From Alsobacter soli (GTDB taxonomy: Bacteria; Pseudomonadota; Alphaproteobacteria; Rhizobiales; Beijerinckiaceae), in contig NZ_PVZS01000025.1 in NCBI RefSeq assembly GCF_003004785.1, forward strand, positions 1 to 58,550: 58,550 bases of DNA, written 5' to 3'. The stretch's first letter is position 1; each line of letters begins with the position of its first letter. The notes under the pieces were generated by a model. That model was not told the origin of the DNA and made no database searches. It saw only the letters and a program-made list of their open reading frames with translations. Positions 15,983-24,565 of this stretch are shown piece by piece. Position numbers and translations under genes: made by a program.

Positions 15983-16975
15983 TCAGGCGATCTTGCCGCC
16001 CAGCTCGTCCTCGATGTGCACGCGGATGATCTCGTCGAAGCTGGTCTCGGCCTTGAAGCCCAGCGCCAGGGCGCGGCTCGGGTCGAGGTCGCGCGCCCAG
16101 CCGGAGACGATCTTGATGATCGCCGGATCCGGCTCGCGCTTGATCCGCGCCACGACGGCGTCCCCCGCCACGCGCCGCAGGGCCTCGATCTGCTCGCCCA
16201 CCGTGCAGGACAGGCCCGGCATGCTGAGGTTGCGACGGGGGCCGACCTTGTCGCCGTCGATCTCCGCCGCGTGGATCAGGAAGCCCACGGCCGAGCGCGG
16301 AGAGGCGTGCCAGTGGCGCACGTCCTCGGACACGGGCAGCACCGCCTCCTGGCCGGCCAGCGGCTCGCGGATGATGTTGGAGAAGAAGCCCGAGGCCGCC
16401 TTGTTGGGCTTGCCCGGCCTCACGCAGATGGTGGGCAGCCGGATGCCGACGCCGTCGAAGAAGCCCTTGCGCGTGTAGTCGGCCAGCAGCAGTTCGCCCA
16501 CGGCCTTCTGGGTTCCGTAAGAGGTCAGCGGCGTGGTCGCGAACTCGTCATAGATCTTGTCCGGGAACGGCGCCCCGAACACCGCGATGGAGGAGGTGAA
16601 CACCACCCGCGGCTTGTAGGCGCCGCCGCTCTGCATGTTGAGCTGGCGGATGGCCTCGAACAGGTTCCAGCTGCCCGTGAGATTGATGCGGTAGCCCTTG
16701 TCGAAGTCCTGCTCGGCCTCGCCGGACACGATCGCCGCGAGGTGGAAGATGAAGTCCGGCTTGCCGGCGACCAGCTTCTCCGCCTCGCCGGGCGCCGAGA
16801 AGTCGGACGCCAGCGTGGTGACCGCAAAAGGCGCGCCAGCCGGCGCCGTGGGCTCGATCACATCGTGCAGCGTGGCCTTGGTGATTTTCTTGCCCGCAAG
16901 CGCGCCGTCCTTGGCCAAGCGCTCCGTGAGCTTGCGGCCGACCATGCCGGCCGCGCCGATGATCAGGATGTGCAT
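15983..16975 (-). CDS. denD: D-erythronate dehydrogenase (extended SDR)
   Basis: 330 residues from the ATG at 16975, preceded by GGGGAGG. Upstream codons in frame look non-coding. N-terminal NAD-binding motif GAAGMVGRKL at about 6-15, and the SDR catalytic YGTQK follows TSSIAVFGAPFP. The sequence matches the DenD family, which oxidises D-erythronate to 2-oxo-D-erythronate in the tetronate degradation route. The usual partners (OtnK/DenK kinase, OtnC decarboxylase, OtnI isomerase) are not in the window, but an LtnD-like dehydrogenase is at 40808. Neighbours are an SDR and other sugar-acid genes. Confidence 0.85.
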   Translation of the reverse strand: MHILIIGAAGMVGRKLTERLAKDGALAGKKITKATLHDVIEPTAPAGAPFAVTTLASDFSAPGEAEKLVAGKPDFIFHLAAIVSGEAEQDFDKGYRINLTGSWNLFEAIRQLNMQSGGAYKPRVVFTSSIAVFGAPFPDKIYDEFATTPLTSYGTQKAVGELLLADYTRKGFFDGVGIRLPTICVRPGKPNKAASGFFSNIIREPLAGQEAVLPVSEDVRHWHASPRSAVGFLIHAAEIDGDKVGPRRNLSMPGLSCTVGEQIEALRRVAGDAVVARIKREPDPAIIKIVSGWARDLDPSRALALGFKAETSFDEIIRVHIEDELGGKIA

Positions 16976-17018
16976 GGTTTCCTCCCCTGTTTCTTCTTGG
17001 TCCACCAGCATAGGCCGC

Positions 17019-17114
17019 CGTCATTGCGAGCCGAAGGCGAAGCAATCCAGCTTACCGTTGAGAGCTGGCCCAGCGCCTGGATTGCTGCCGTCGCTGCGCT
17101 CCTGGCCATGACGG
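17019..17114. repeat. Inverted pair of palindromic repeats (family A)
   Basis: CGTCATTGCGAGCCGAAGG at 17019 and its partner CTGGATTGCTGCCGTCGCTG ending near 17114. It forms a potential long stem-loop in the gap between the denD and SDR genes. Confidence 0.85.
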
Positions 17115-17124
17115 CGAAAGGCCT

Positions 17125-17871
17125 TCAGAGCGCGAAGCCGCCGTCGACCAGGAAGATCTGGCCCGTGGTGTAGGCCGCCTCGTCGCCGGCGAGGTACACC
17201 GCCATCGCGGCGATCTCCTCGGGCTTGCCCAGCCGACCGATCGGCTGGCGGTCGATGAAGGCCTGCCGGACCTTCTCCACCGGCTGCTTGGTCTCCTGCG
17301 CCAGCGTCTCGATGCGCTGGTCGAGCGAAGGCGACTCGATGGTGCCCGGGCAGATCGCGTTAGCGCGGACGCCCTTGCGGATGAAGTCTGCCGCCACCGC
17401 CTTGGTGAGGCCGATCACGGCCGCCTTGGTGGTCCCGTACACGTAGCGGTTCGGGATGCCGCGCACCGAGCCCGCGCCCGACGCGATGTTCACGATGGCG
17501 CCGTTCCCCTTTTCCAGCATGCCGGGCAGGAAGGCCTTGATCATGCGGTGCATGGAGCGGACGTTGAGATCGAAGGAGAAATCCCAGGCCTTGTCGTCCG
17601 TTTCCAGCACGGTGCCGTGATGCACGTAGCCCGCGGCGTTGCACAGGATGTCGATGGGGCCGACCTTCTCGGCGAAGTTCGCGACCTGCTTGTCCGACAG
17701 GACGTCGAGCTTGCGCTTCTTGGCCTTGGCGATGCCCTCGAGCTTGCTCACGTCGAGGTCGGTCGCGTAGACGGTCGCCCCCTCGGCCACGTAGGCCTCC
17801 GCGATGGCGCGACCGATCCCCTGTCCGGCCGCGGTGACCACCGCGACCTTGCCCTGCAGCCTCTTGGCCAT
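17125..17871 (-). CDS. SDR family oxidoreductase, DHRS6/BDH2-like
   Basis: 248 residues, classical SDR. Glycine motif TAAGQGIGRA at 14-23, NNAG-equivalent CNAAGY, catalytic Ser in ASGAGS, and YVYGTTK with the active Tyr and Lys. Sequence features (FVHHGTVLE-type region, NLNVRSMHRMIKAFLPGML, CPGTIESPSLDQRI) match the DHRS6/BDH2 branch. Bacterial members include 2-keto-3-deoxy-L-fuconate dehydrogenase and 3-hydroxybutyrate dehydrogenase-like enzymes. Next to DenD and near the xylonate dehydratase, oxidation of a 2-keto-3-deoxy sugar acid is the more likely job. Not proven. AGGGAG precedes the ATG. Confidence 0.88.
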   Translation of the reverse strand: MAKRLQGKVAVVTAAGQGIGRAIAEAYVAEGATVYATDLDVSKLEGIAKAKKRKLDVLSDKQVANFAEKVGPIDILCNAAGYVHHGTVLETDDKAWDFSFDLNVRSMHRMIKAFLPGMLEKGNGAIVNIASGAGSVRGIPNRYVYGTTKAAVIGLTKAVAADFIRKGVRANAICPGTIESPSLDQRIETLAQETKQPVEKVRQAFIDRQPIGRLGKPEEIAAMAVYLAGDEAAYTTGQIFLVDGGFAL

Positions 17872-17891
17872 TCTTCGCTCCCTGTCAGCTC

Positions 17892-18350
17892 TCAGAAATC
17901 TGTTTTGATCATGTGCACGATCGCGCGGTCGGGCATCGTCTCGACGCTCTCGACCCGGTAGCCATGGCGGCTGTACCAGGCGACGTTGTGGGTGAGCTTC
18001 TGGCCCGTGTAGAGCCGCACGGCCGGTCGCCCGATTTGGCGCGCCCGGTCCTCGGCCGCAGCCAGGAGCCGGTTGCCGACCCCGCTCTTCTGGGCCGTCG
18101 GCGACACCGCGACGCTCCAGATCAGGAGATCGTCCGGCCGCAGCTCCAGGATGAGCGCTCCGGCGAGCCCGTCGGGCCCGTCTGCGAGCCAGACCTCCCA
18201 GTCCCGAAGCACCTGGGCGTAGTCCGCCTGCAGCGGGATGGGCTCGACGCCCAGTTTGACGCGGTTGCCCGCATAGGCGGCGTGCTGGAGGGCGACCAGG
18301 GCGTCGAGGTCGCCGCTCGTGGCGCGGCGCAGGCTCGCAAGGGCGCTCAC
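17892..18350 (-). CDS. GNAT family N-acetyltransferase (second of a coupled pair)
   Basis: 152 residues from a GTG at 18350 whose GTGA overlaps the TGA of the upstream GNAT, so the two are translationally coupled. Motif A VSPTAQKSGVGNRLLAAAEDRA (about 80-100) and a C-terminal WYSRHGYR are clear GNAT signatures. The open frame continues upstream to 18917 but only as antisense or overlap sequence. The acceptor substrate is unknown. It lies 20 bp before the SDR gene on the same strand. Confidence 0.8.
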   Translation of the reverse strand: MSALASLRRATSGDLDALVALQHAAYAGNRVKLGVEPIPLQADYAQVLRDWEVWLADGPDGLAGALILELRPDDLLIWSVAVSPTAQKSGVGNRLLAAAEDRARQIGRPAVRLYTGQKLTHNVAWYSRHGYRVESVETMPDRAIVHMIKTDF

Positions 18351-19084
18351 GCCGGACCGCTCCGCAGTTTCGTCAACGCCTTCTTCTGCCGTCCCTCGGC
18401 GTCGAAGTTGGCCGGGTCGAGCCAGCGCTCGAAGGCCGCCTTGCGCGACGGCCATTCGCTGTCCAGCATGGAGTACCAGGCCGTGTCGCGGTTGCGGCCG
18501 CGCACGATCACGGCCTGCCGGAAAAGGCCCTCGAAGGTGAAACCCAGTCGGTCGGCTGCGCGCCGGGACGGCGCGTTCAGGGCGTTGCACTTCCACTCGT
18601 AGCGCCGATAGCCGAGGTCGTCGAAGACGTAGCGGGCCAGCAGGTACTGCGCCTCCGTCGCCCCCGGCGTGCGCTGCAGGCCGGCCCCATACATCACGTT
18701 GCCGACCTCGATCACGCGGTTCGCCGGGTCGATGCGCATCAGCGTCTCGTAGCCCAGCGCCCGCCCCGTCGCCTTGTCCACGATGGCGTAGAACAGCGGA
18801 TCCTCGGACGCCGCCTTGCGCTCGAGATGGGCCTTGAAGGCCGCGTAGTCGGGAAAGGGCGCCTCGAACAGGTACTGCCAGATCGCATCCTTGGTCGGCC
18901 CGTGCGAGTCCTCCCACAGCGACGGCCCATGCGCGTCCGGGTCGAGCGGAACAAGGTCGACGAAGCGCCCCGGCAGCACGCGGCGCTCCGGCCGCGGCGC
19001 CGGGTGGTCGGATACCTCGGCTCCGATAGGAAGGCCGGAGATGGGATCGGGGACGGAGGCGGGTTCGAACATGGCGGAGTTCAT
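18347..19084 (-). CDS. GNAT family N-acetyltransferase, RimJ/RimL type
   Basis: 245 residues. The sequence has the RimJ/RimL layout: LVPLDPDAHGPSLWED, IDPANRVIEVGNVMYGAGLQRTPGATEAQYLL and NALNAPSRRAADRLGFTFEG. It acetylates an amino group of a protein or small molecule, and no target is readable. GGGAGCC precedes the ATG. Its stop overlaps the next GNAT start. The first 40 residues are poorly conserved and Pro-rich. Confidence 0.85.
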   Translation of the reverse strand: MNSAMFEPASVPDPISGLPIGAEVSDHPAPRPERRVLPGRFVDLVPLDPDAHGPSLWEDSHGPTKDAIWQYLFEAPFPDYAAFKAHLERKAASEDPLFYAIVDKATGRALGYETLMRIDPANRVIEVGNVMYGAGLQRTPGATEAQYLLARYVFDDLGYRRYEWKCNALNAPSRRAADRLGFTFEGLFRQAVIVRGRNRDTAWYSMLDSEWPSRKAAFERWLDPANFDAEGRQKKALTKLRSGPA

Positions 19085-19204
19085 CGCTCAGGCTCCCTGC
19101 GAAGGGAGAAGGTTCGGTGGGCGGCTGCCTGGGAATCCCGGGGCCGGCGACAGCACGCCCGAGTGGGCCTGTTCAGCCGGGCGCCCAGCAGCCCTCACCC
19201 CTGC

Positions 19205-19229
19205 CCCTCTCCCGCGGCGCGGGAGAGGG
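19205..19229. repeat. Hairpin repeat (family C) after xylD
   Basis: CCCTCTCCCGC-GGC-GCGGGAGAGGG, an 11-bp perfect stem 12 bp after the xylD stop. Related hairpins lie at 8-28 and 45359-45384. It probably protects the mRNA end or terminates weakly, since no T tract follows. Confidence 0.75.
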
Positions 19230-19241
19230 TGATCGCGGGCG

Positions 19242-21164
19242 TCAGTGGTTGTCGCGCGGCACGCCCTGCGTCTGGGCGACCTTCTGGTATTTGACCGCGG
19301 GCTTCAGCACCATGCCGGAACCGAGCTGGTCGACCATGCCGCGCTGAATCTCCTGCCAGGGCGTCTGGCTGCCCGGGTACTTGTAGCCGCCATGGGCCTG
19401 CAGGTCGGCGCGGCGCTGGTTCAGCTCCTCGTCCGAGATCAGGATGTCCGCCGTGCCCTTGCGCAGGTCGATGCGGACGCGGTCGCCCGTGCGCAGCAGC
19501 GCCAGGCCGCCGCCGGCGGCCGCCTCCGGCGAGGCGTTCAGGATGGAGGGCGAGCCCGAGGTGCCGGACTGACGTCCGTCCCCGATGCAGGGGAGCGCAT
19601 GGACGCCCTTCTTGATGAGGGCCGCCGGTGGCTGCATATTCACCACCTCGGCCGCGCCCGGATACCCGATCGCGCCCGCGCCGCGCATGAACAGCATGCA
19701 GTTCTCGTCGATCTCGAGCGCCGGGTCCTCGATGCGGTGGTGATAGTCCTCCGGCCCGTCGAACACGATGGCCCGGCCCTCGAAGGCCTCGGGGTCGTTC
19801 GGGTTGGACAGGTACCGCTGGCGGAACTCCTCCGAGATCACGCTGGTCTTCATCACCGCGTTGTCGAACAGGTTGCCCTTCAACACCACGAAGCCGGCGT
19901 TGAGCTTCATCGGCTTGTCGATGGGGAAGATCACGTCCGTGTCTTCCACGACCGTGTTGCGGCAGTTCTCGCCGATGCTCTTGCCGTTCACCGTGAGAGC
20001 GTTCTCGCGGATGAGGCCCTTCTTCATCAGTTCGTTCACCACGGCCGGCACGCCGCCGGCCCGGTGGTACTCCTCGCCCAGGTACATGCCGGCCGGCTGC
20101 AGGTTCACCAGCAGCGGCACCTCGAGGCCGACCTTCTGCCAGTCGAACACGTCGAGTTCGACGCCGATGTGGCGCGCGATGGCGTTGATGTGAATCGGCG
20201 CATTGGTGGAGCCGCCGATGGCCGAGTTCACCACGATGGCGTTCTCGAACGCCTCGCGGGTCAGGATGTCGGAGGGCTTCAAGTCCTCCCACACCATCTC
20301 GACGATGCGGCGGCCGGTCTCATACGAGATCTGCCCGCGCTCGCGGTAGGGCGCCGGAATCGCGGCGCAGCCGGGTAGGCTCATGCCGAGCGCCTCGGCC
20401 AGCGAATTCATGGTCGAGGCCGTGCCCATGGTGTTGCAGTGGCCGACCGACGGAGCGGACGAGGCCACGATGTCCATGAACTCGTTGTAGTCGATCTCGC
20501 CCGTGGCGAGCCGCTCGCGCGACTCCCACACGATGGTGCCCGAGCCGGTGCGCTTGCCCTTCCACCAGCCGTTCAGCATCGGCCCGCCGGAGAGCACGAT
20601 CGCCGGGATGTTCACCGTGGCGGCCGCCATGATGCAGGCCGGGGTGGTCTTGTCGCAGCCCGTGGTCAGCACGACGCCGTCGAGAGGGTATCCGTACAGG
20701 ATCTCGACCAAGCCCAGATAGGCCAGGTTGCGGTCGAGCGAGGCCGTCGGCCGCTTGCCGGTCTCCTGGATCGGGTGCACCGGGAACTCGAAGCAGACGC
20801 CGCCCGCCGCCGTGATGCCCTCGCGAATGCGCTTGGCGAGGTCGAGGTGGTGGCGGTTGCACGGCGAAAGGTCGGAGCCGGTCTGGGCGATGCCGATGAT
20901 CGGCTTGCCCGACATCAGCTCTTCGCGGGTGAGGCCGAAGTTCAGGTAGCGCTCCAGGTAGAGCGCCGTCATGCCGGGGTTGTCGGGATTGTCGAACCAG
21001 AGCTGCGAACGCAGCTTGCGCTTGCCGGTCTCCAGCGCCGCGTCATGTGGAACGTGATCGGTGTGGACGGACTGGTCGTGCCGCTCCGGCCCGCGCCCTC
21101 CCCCGTGCGGCTCAGCCGCGATTCCGCCCGTGCCGTTCCCCTTGCCGCCCTGATCGCCGGCCAT
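19242..21164 (-). CDS. xylD: D-xylonate dehydratase (IlvD/Edd family)
   Basis: Dehydrates D-xylonate to 2-keto-3-deoxy-D-xylonate in the Weimberg/Dahms pathways. 640 residues. The three Fe-S cysteines are C102 ([10 protein letters not shown]), C170 (TTGCDKTTP) and C243 ([11 protein letters not shown]). The body matches Caulobacter XylD as I remember it, from [20 protein letters not shown] to the C-terminal RDNH. The start at 21164 follows GGGAGA and adds an unusual Gly/His-rich extension of about 45 residues compared with the 595-residue Caulobacter enzyme; no later start fits. The downstream XylX/XylA genes of the Weimberg route are not adjacent, but an aldolase and a hydratase lie 5 kb away. 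Confidence 0.9.
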   Translation of the reverse strand: MAGDQGGKGNGTGGIAAEPHGGGRGPERHDQSVHTDHVPHDAALETGKRKLRSQLWFDNPDNPGMTALYLERYLNFGLTREELMSGKPIIGIAQTGSDLSPCNRHHLDLAKRIREGITAAGGVCFEFPVHPIQETGKRPTASLDRNLAYLGLVEILYGYPLDGVVLTTGCDKTTPACIMAAATVNIPAIVLSGGPMLNGWWKGKRTGSGTIVWESRERLATGEIDYNEFMDIVASSAPSVGHCNTMGTASTMNSLAEALGMSLPGCAAIPAPYRERGQISYETGRRIVEMVWEDLKPSDILTREAFENAIVVNSAIGGSTNAPIHINAIARHIGVELDVFDWQKVGLEVPLLVNLQPAGMYLGEEYHRAGGVPAVVNELMKKGLIRENALTVNGKSIGENCRNTVVEDTDVIFPIDKPMKLNAGFVVLKGNLFDNAVMKTSVISEEFRQRYLSNPNDPEAFEGRAIVFDGPEDYHHRIEDPALEIDENCMLFMRGAGAIGYPGAAEVVNMQPPAALIKKGVHALPCIGDGRQSGTSGSPSILNASPEAAAGGGLALLRTGDRVRIDLRKGTADILISDEELNQRRADLQAHGGYKYPGSQTPWQEIQRGMVDQLGSGMVLKPAVKYQKVAQTQGVPRDNH

Positions 21165-21383
21165 CGCGTCTTCTCCCGTCGCATCCTGGCTTGACCGACG
21201 CCAGACGCCGATCGAACCGATTTGATTTCGCGGCAGCATGGTCCCAAACGCCGGCGGAAATCAACGCCCGATCCATGCAACGGGCGCGGAGGCGCCCCTT
21301 GTCGGCAGTTGCGCTCGCTTAGCGCCTGGGGCATGCACGCGGGGTCGCAGCTCGAATGACGGCGCACGGGGGAGAGAACGTCG

Positions 21384-22568
21384 ATGACCCTTCACATCAC
21401 CGAGGCCTTCGGCCGCATCGGGGAAGAGAACGCCTTCGCGGTGCTGGCCCGCGCCACGGACCTCGCCGCCCAGGGCCGCGACATCATCAACCTCGGCATC
21501 GGCCAACCGGACTTCCGCACGCCTGACCACATCGTCGAGGCCGCCATCAAGGCGCTGCGCGACGGCCACCACGGCTACACGCCTGCGACGGGGATCAAGC
21601 CCCTCCGGGAGGCGGTGGCCGCCGACCTGCAAAAGCGCTTCGACGTAACCGTAGACCCCGACCTCGTGCTGATCGTGCCGGGCGGCAAGGTCACCATGTT
21701 CATGGCCATCTTGATGTTCGGCGAGCCCGGCGCCGAGATCCTCTATCCGGACCCCGGCTTCCCGATCTACCGCTCGATGATCGAGTTCACGGGCGCCAAG
21801 CCCGTGCCGGTGCCCATCCGCGAGGAGAACGGCTTCGCCTTCTCGGCCGAGGAGACCCTGTCCCTCATCACCCCGAAGACCCGGCTCCTCGTCCTGAACT
21901 CGCCCGCCAACCCGACCGGGGGCGTGACCCCGAAGGCCGAGATCGACAAGCTCGTGGCGGGCCTCGCCCGCTTCCCCGACGTGGCGATCATGTCGGACGA
22001 GATCTATGGGCAGATGACCTATGACGGGCTGGCACACCAGACGCTTCTCGCCTACCCGGAGATCCGCGACCGTCTGATCCTGCTCGACGGCTGGTCCAAG
22101 ACCTACGCCATGACCGGTTGGCGCATGGGATACTCGGTCTGGCCGAAGCCGCTCTACGACGCAGCGCGCAAGCTCGCCGTGAACTCCTATTCCTGCGTCA
22201 ACGCCTCCGCGCAGTATGCGGGGCTCGCCGCCCTCACCGGCCCGCAGGACGCGGTGCGCGCCATGGTGGCCGAGTTCGACCGCCGCCGTCGCGTGGTGGT
22301 GGAGGGACTGAACGCTCTCCCGGGCGTCTCGGCCGTGACGCCGAAGGGCGCCTTCTACGCCTTCCCCAACATCAAGAAGACCGGCTGGAGGGCCAAGGCG
22401 CTCGCCTCCGCCCTGCTGGAGACGGCGGGCGTGGCCACCATCGGCGGCCCGGATTTCGGCGTGTTCGGCGAGGGCTACATCCGCCTCAGCTACGCGAATT
22501 CCACCGAGAACATCCAGCGCGCCCTTGCGCGCATGGCCGAATTCCTGGAACAGAACAAGCCAGCCTGA
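21384..22568 (+). CDS. PLP-dependent class I/II aminotransferase (aspartate aminotransferase fold)
   Basis: 394 residues. Fold-type I signatures: NLGIGQPDFRTPDHI, GYTPATGIKPLREA, NSPANPTGG, MSDEIYGQMTYDG, and the PLP lysine in DGWSKTYAMTGWRMGY. The C-terminal region reads YIRLSYANSTENIQRAL. The substrate amino acid is not predictable; aspartate, tyrosine or aromatic substrates are all possible. GGGGGAGAG precedes the ATG. It is divergent from xylD with a 219-bp gap that shows no clear operator beyond an imperfect TCGAACC/GATTTGA repeat at 21212-21225. Confidence 0.88.
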   Translation: MTLHITEAFGRIGEENAFAVLARATDLAAQGRDIINLGIGQPDFRTPDHIVEAAIKALRDGHHGYTPATGIKPLREAVAADLQKRFDVTVDPDLVLIVPGGKVTMFMAILMFGEPGAEILYPDPGFPIYRSMIEFTGAKPVPVPIREENGFAFSAEETLSLITPKTRLLVLNSPANPTGGVTPKAEIDKLVAGLARFPDVAIMSDEIYGQMTYDGLAHQTLLAYPEIRDRLILLDGWSKTYAMTGWRMGYSVWPKPLYDAARKLAVNSYSCVNASAQYAGLAALTGPQDAVRAMVAEFDRRRRVVVEGLNALPGVSAVTPKGAFYAFPNIKKTGWRAKALASALLETAGVATIGGPDFGVFGEGYIRLSYANSTENIQRALARMAEFLEQNKPA

Positions 22569-22603
22569 GGCTTCGCCTTAGGCTTGGAGCCGATCTTCAG
22601 CCG

Positions 22604-22680
22604 TCTTGACCGGGCTTGTCCTGCCCATCCACGCCACCCCCCAGCGCGTGGATCCCCGGGACAAGCCCGGGGATGACGGT
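22604..22680. repeat. Palindromic intergenic repeat (family B)
   Basis: GTCTTGACCGGGCTTGTCC at the left and GTGGATCCCCGGGACAAGCC plus CGGGGATGACGG at the right. The right half is nearly identical to 15847-15880. It lies between the aminotransferase and a secreted hypothetical protein. Confidence 0.85.
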
Positions 22681-22735
22681 GGAGAGATCCGCGCATCCAG
22701 ACTTTTCGCTCTGCTCCGGACGACCGTGGACCGCC

Positions 22736-23677
22736 ATGCGCCCGATCTCTTCCCTGGTTCCGATCGCCGCCCTGGCGCTTCTTGCCGCCGCCCCGGCCTT
22801 GGCGCAGCAGCCGCTCACCGTCACGGTGCGCAACAAGTCCGTGCCGACGCTCTGCGCCGAGGACGACAACGTGTACCTGACCTTCCAGAACCCGAAGGTG
22901 CGCCACTTCCGGGTAGAGGCGCGCGCCCCGGCGGTGATCGGCTCGATCGCCGTCGACAGCCGCGCGCCGGACTTCACCAACTGCACCATCAAGGACCAGC
23001 CTCCCGGGCCGGAGGACAAGGTCGAGAAGCTCGTCCTGTTCGAGGACGACACGATGCAGCTGGTTGGCTACCGCCACTCGGAATTCTGGCGCAAGGGCGA
23101 CGTGCCCCTGAAGGTCGGGGACCGCGAGGAAAAGGCGCTTTATCTCGTCCAGCTCTTCACCAAGACGCCCCGCGGCCCCTACGAGCACCTCGTGCTGTAC
23201 CCGCTGGACGGCTACTGGCGCCTGCGCCCCCTGCCTCCGGCGCGGCTCGATGAGGTCGCCTACGGCACATCCGTGCTCATTGGCCCCATCGAAGAGAACG
23301 AGCGCCCGTTCGTCTCCATCAAGTCCATCAAGTTCACGCCGAAGTCGAAGACCTTCGACCTGACCTTCCCCAAGGGCGACCAGGCCAGCATCCGCGTCGC
23401 CGGGCTGTCCGAGCAGTCCACGGCGCTCGAAGTCACGTTCGAGAACGCGGTCAAGCGCCGCCCCTTTGCGGCCCTGCGTTCCATGTACGTCACGGACGTG
23501 AACGCCGATTCATCCCAGGTCGCCTGGCGCGCGCCCTATGACAAGGGCTGGCGGCAGAAAGGCGTCATGGAGTTCGGCTCCGGCCAGGCTCACGACGTGT
23601 GGCTCGGCCGCGCGGTCACGTCGAAACACAACACCAGCGCGCCCGACACGGCGCTGTTCGACTTCCAGCCCGAGTGA
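22736..23677 (+). CDS. Hypothetical periplasmic protein
   Basis: 313 residues with a Sec signal (LVPIAALALLAAAPALAQQ). The mature part is beta-rich with two cysteines, C40 in PTLCAEDDN and C83 in FTNCTIKDQ, that could form a disulfide. A LVQLFTKTPRGPYEHLVLYPLDGYWRLRPL region and KFTPKSKTFDLTFPKGDQASI follow. I recognise no family. I start at the ATG at 22736 because it begins the signal peptide; upstream codons fall in a palindromic repeat. The ribosome-binding site is weak. The PhnA-like gene follows by 30 bp. Confidence 0.75.
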   Translation: MRPISSLVPIAALALLAAAPALAQQPLTVTVRNKSVPTLCAEDDNVYLTFQNPKVRHFRVEARAPAVIGSIAVDSRAPDFTNCTIKDQPPGPEDKVEKLVLFEDDTMQLVGYRHSEFWRKGDVPLKVGDREEKALYLVQLFTKTPRGPYEHLVLYPLDGYWRLRPLPPARLDEVAYGTSVLIGPIEENERPFVSIKSIKFTPKSKTFDLTFPKGDQASIRVAGLSEQSTALEVTFENAVKRRPFAALRSMYVTDVNADSSQVAWRAPYDKGWRQKGVMEFGSGQAHDVWLGRAVTSKHNTSAPDTALFDFQPE

Positions 23678-23707
23678 TCGGGCGCACCAACGGCGAGGGG
23701 GCTTGCC

Positions 23708-23938
23708 ATGAGCGACGACGAGGTGATCGTCAAGGACTGCAACGGAACGCGCCTGCAGAACGGCGACACCGTCCACGTCATCAAGGACCTGAAGGTGAAG
23801 GGCACGTCGTCCACCATCAAGCAAGGTACGAAGGTGAAGGGCATCCGCCTGACGGACGACCCGGAGCACATCGAATGCCGCGTCGACAACATCAAGGGAC
23901 TGATGCTGAAGACGTGCTTTCTCAAGCGCGTGAACTGA
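23708..23938 (+). CDS. Short PhnA/YjdM C-terminal domain protein
   Basis: 76 residues matching the C-terminal domain of YjdM (PhnA): VKDCNGTRLQNGDTVHVIKDLKVKG, QGTKVKGIRLTDDPEHIECRVD and LKTCFLKRVN. The N-terminal zinc-ribbon of full-length YjdM is absent, and nothing upstream resembles it. Despite the historic name, the family is not established as phosphonate-degrading. GAGGGGG precedes the ATG. Confidence 0.85.
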   Translation: MSDDEVIVKDCNGTRLQNGDTVHVIKDLKVKGTSSTIKQGTKVKGIRLTDDPEHIECRVDNIKGLMLKTCFLKRVN

Positions 23939-23953
23939 GCCGCCGCGCTGGGC

Positions 23954-24565
23954 TCAGCCCAATGCCCCGATGATCGCGTCCGTCGACGCCACGGTTGCGA
24001 ATTCGGCCGCCAGGGTCGCCAGGTGAACCGCCTGGACCGTTTCGGCCGGGATGACCGTACCGTCCAGGCCCGGCATGTCGAAGCAGGAGCACGCGTCGCC
24101 GGCGACGATCATGCGCCAGCCCAGGTTCGAGCCGACCCGCACCGTGGTGGAGACGCACTGGTCCGTGGTGATGCCGAAGGCCACGACCGCCGTGGCGCCC
24201 AGGCGCCGCAGCCGAAGGTCCAGGTCCGTGCCGATGAAGGACGCGTTCACGCTCTTGGCGACCAGCGGCTCGTCCCCCTGCGGCCCGAACCCCAGCCGAA
24301 AAGCGTTGCCGGGGGCGGCCGGGCTCAGCTTCGAGCCAGGCTCAACGGAATCGTGGCGCACGTGGATGATCGGCATTCCGCGCTCCCGCCAGGCGTCGAG
24401 CAACGCGAGCCCTTTCCGATCGCAATCCGGGTTGCACCGGCGCGGGAAGGCAGGGTCGTCAAATGCCTGCTGCATGTCGATGGGCAGCAGGACGGTGGTG
24501 GGCGGGAGCTGCAGCATGGCGTCTGAATAGACGCCATGCGCCGGGCCGGCAATCGGTCGGCTCAC
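23954..24565 (-). CDS. Cysteine hydrolase, isochorismatase-like
   Basis: 203 residues with an intact catalytic triad of the family: D30 (LLPIDMQQAF), K104 (LVAKSVNASF) and C137 (TTDQCVSTT), plus the cis-peptide region before the Cys. These enzymes hydrolyse amides or vinyl ethers (nicotinamide, N-carbamoyl compounds, isochorismate); the exact substrate is not readable. The ATG at 24565 overlaps the TGA of the DUF533 gene (ATGA), which favours this start over an internal Met 16 codons later. The two genes are coupled on the minus strand. Confidence 0.85.
   Translation of the reverse strand: MSRPIAGPAHGVYSDAMLQLPPTTVLLPIDMQQAFDDPAFPRRCNPDCDRKGLALLDAWRERGMPIIHVRHDSVEPGSKLSPAAPGNAFRLGFGPQGDEPLVAKSVNASFIGTDLDLRLRRLGATAVVAFGITTDQCVSTTVRVGSNLGWRMIVAGDACSCFDMPGLDGTVIPAETVQAVHLATLAAEFATVASTDAIIGALG

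Noticed and set aside
18350-18917. N-terminal extension of the GNAT at 17892
   Set aside because: It would overlap the upstream RimJ/RimL-type gene for its whole length. The GTGA junction is the natural start.
21212-21225. TCGAACCGATTTGA as a fourth operator
   Set aside because: Only 5 of 7 symmetric positions match, and the length differs from the 11-12-mer shared by the other three sites.
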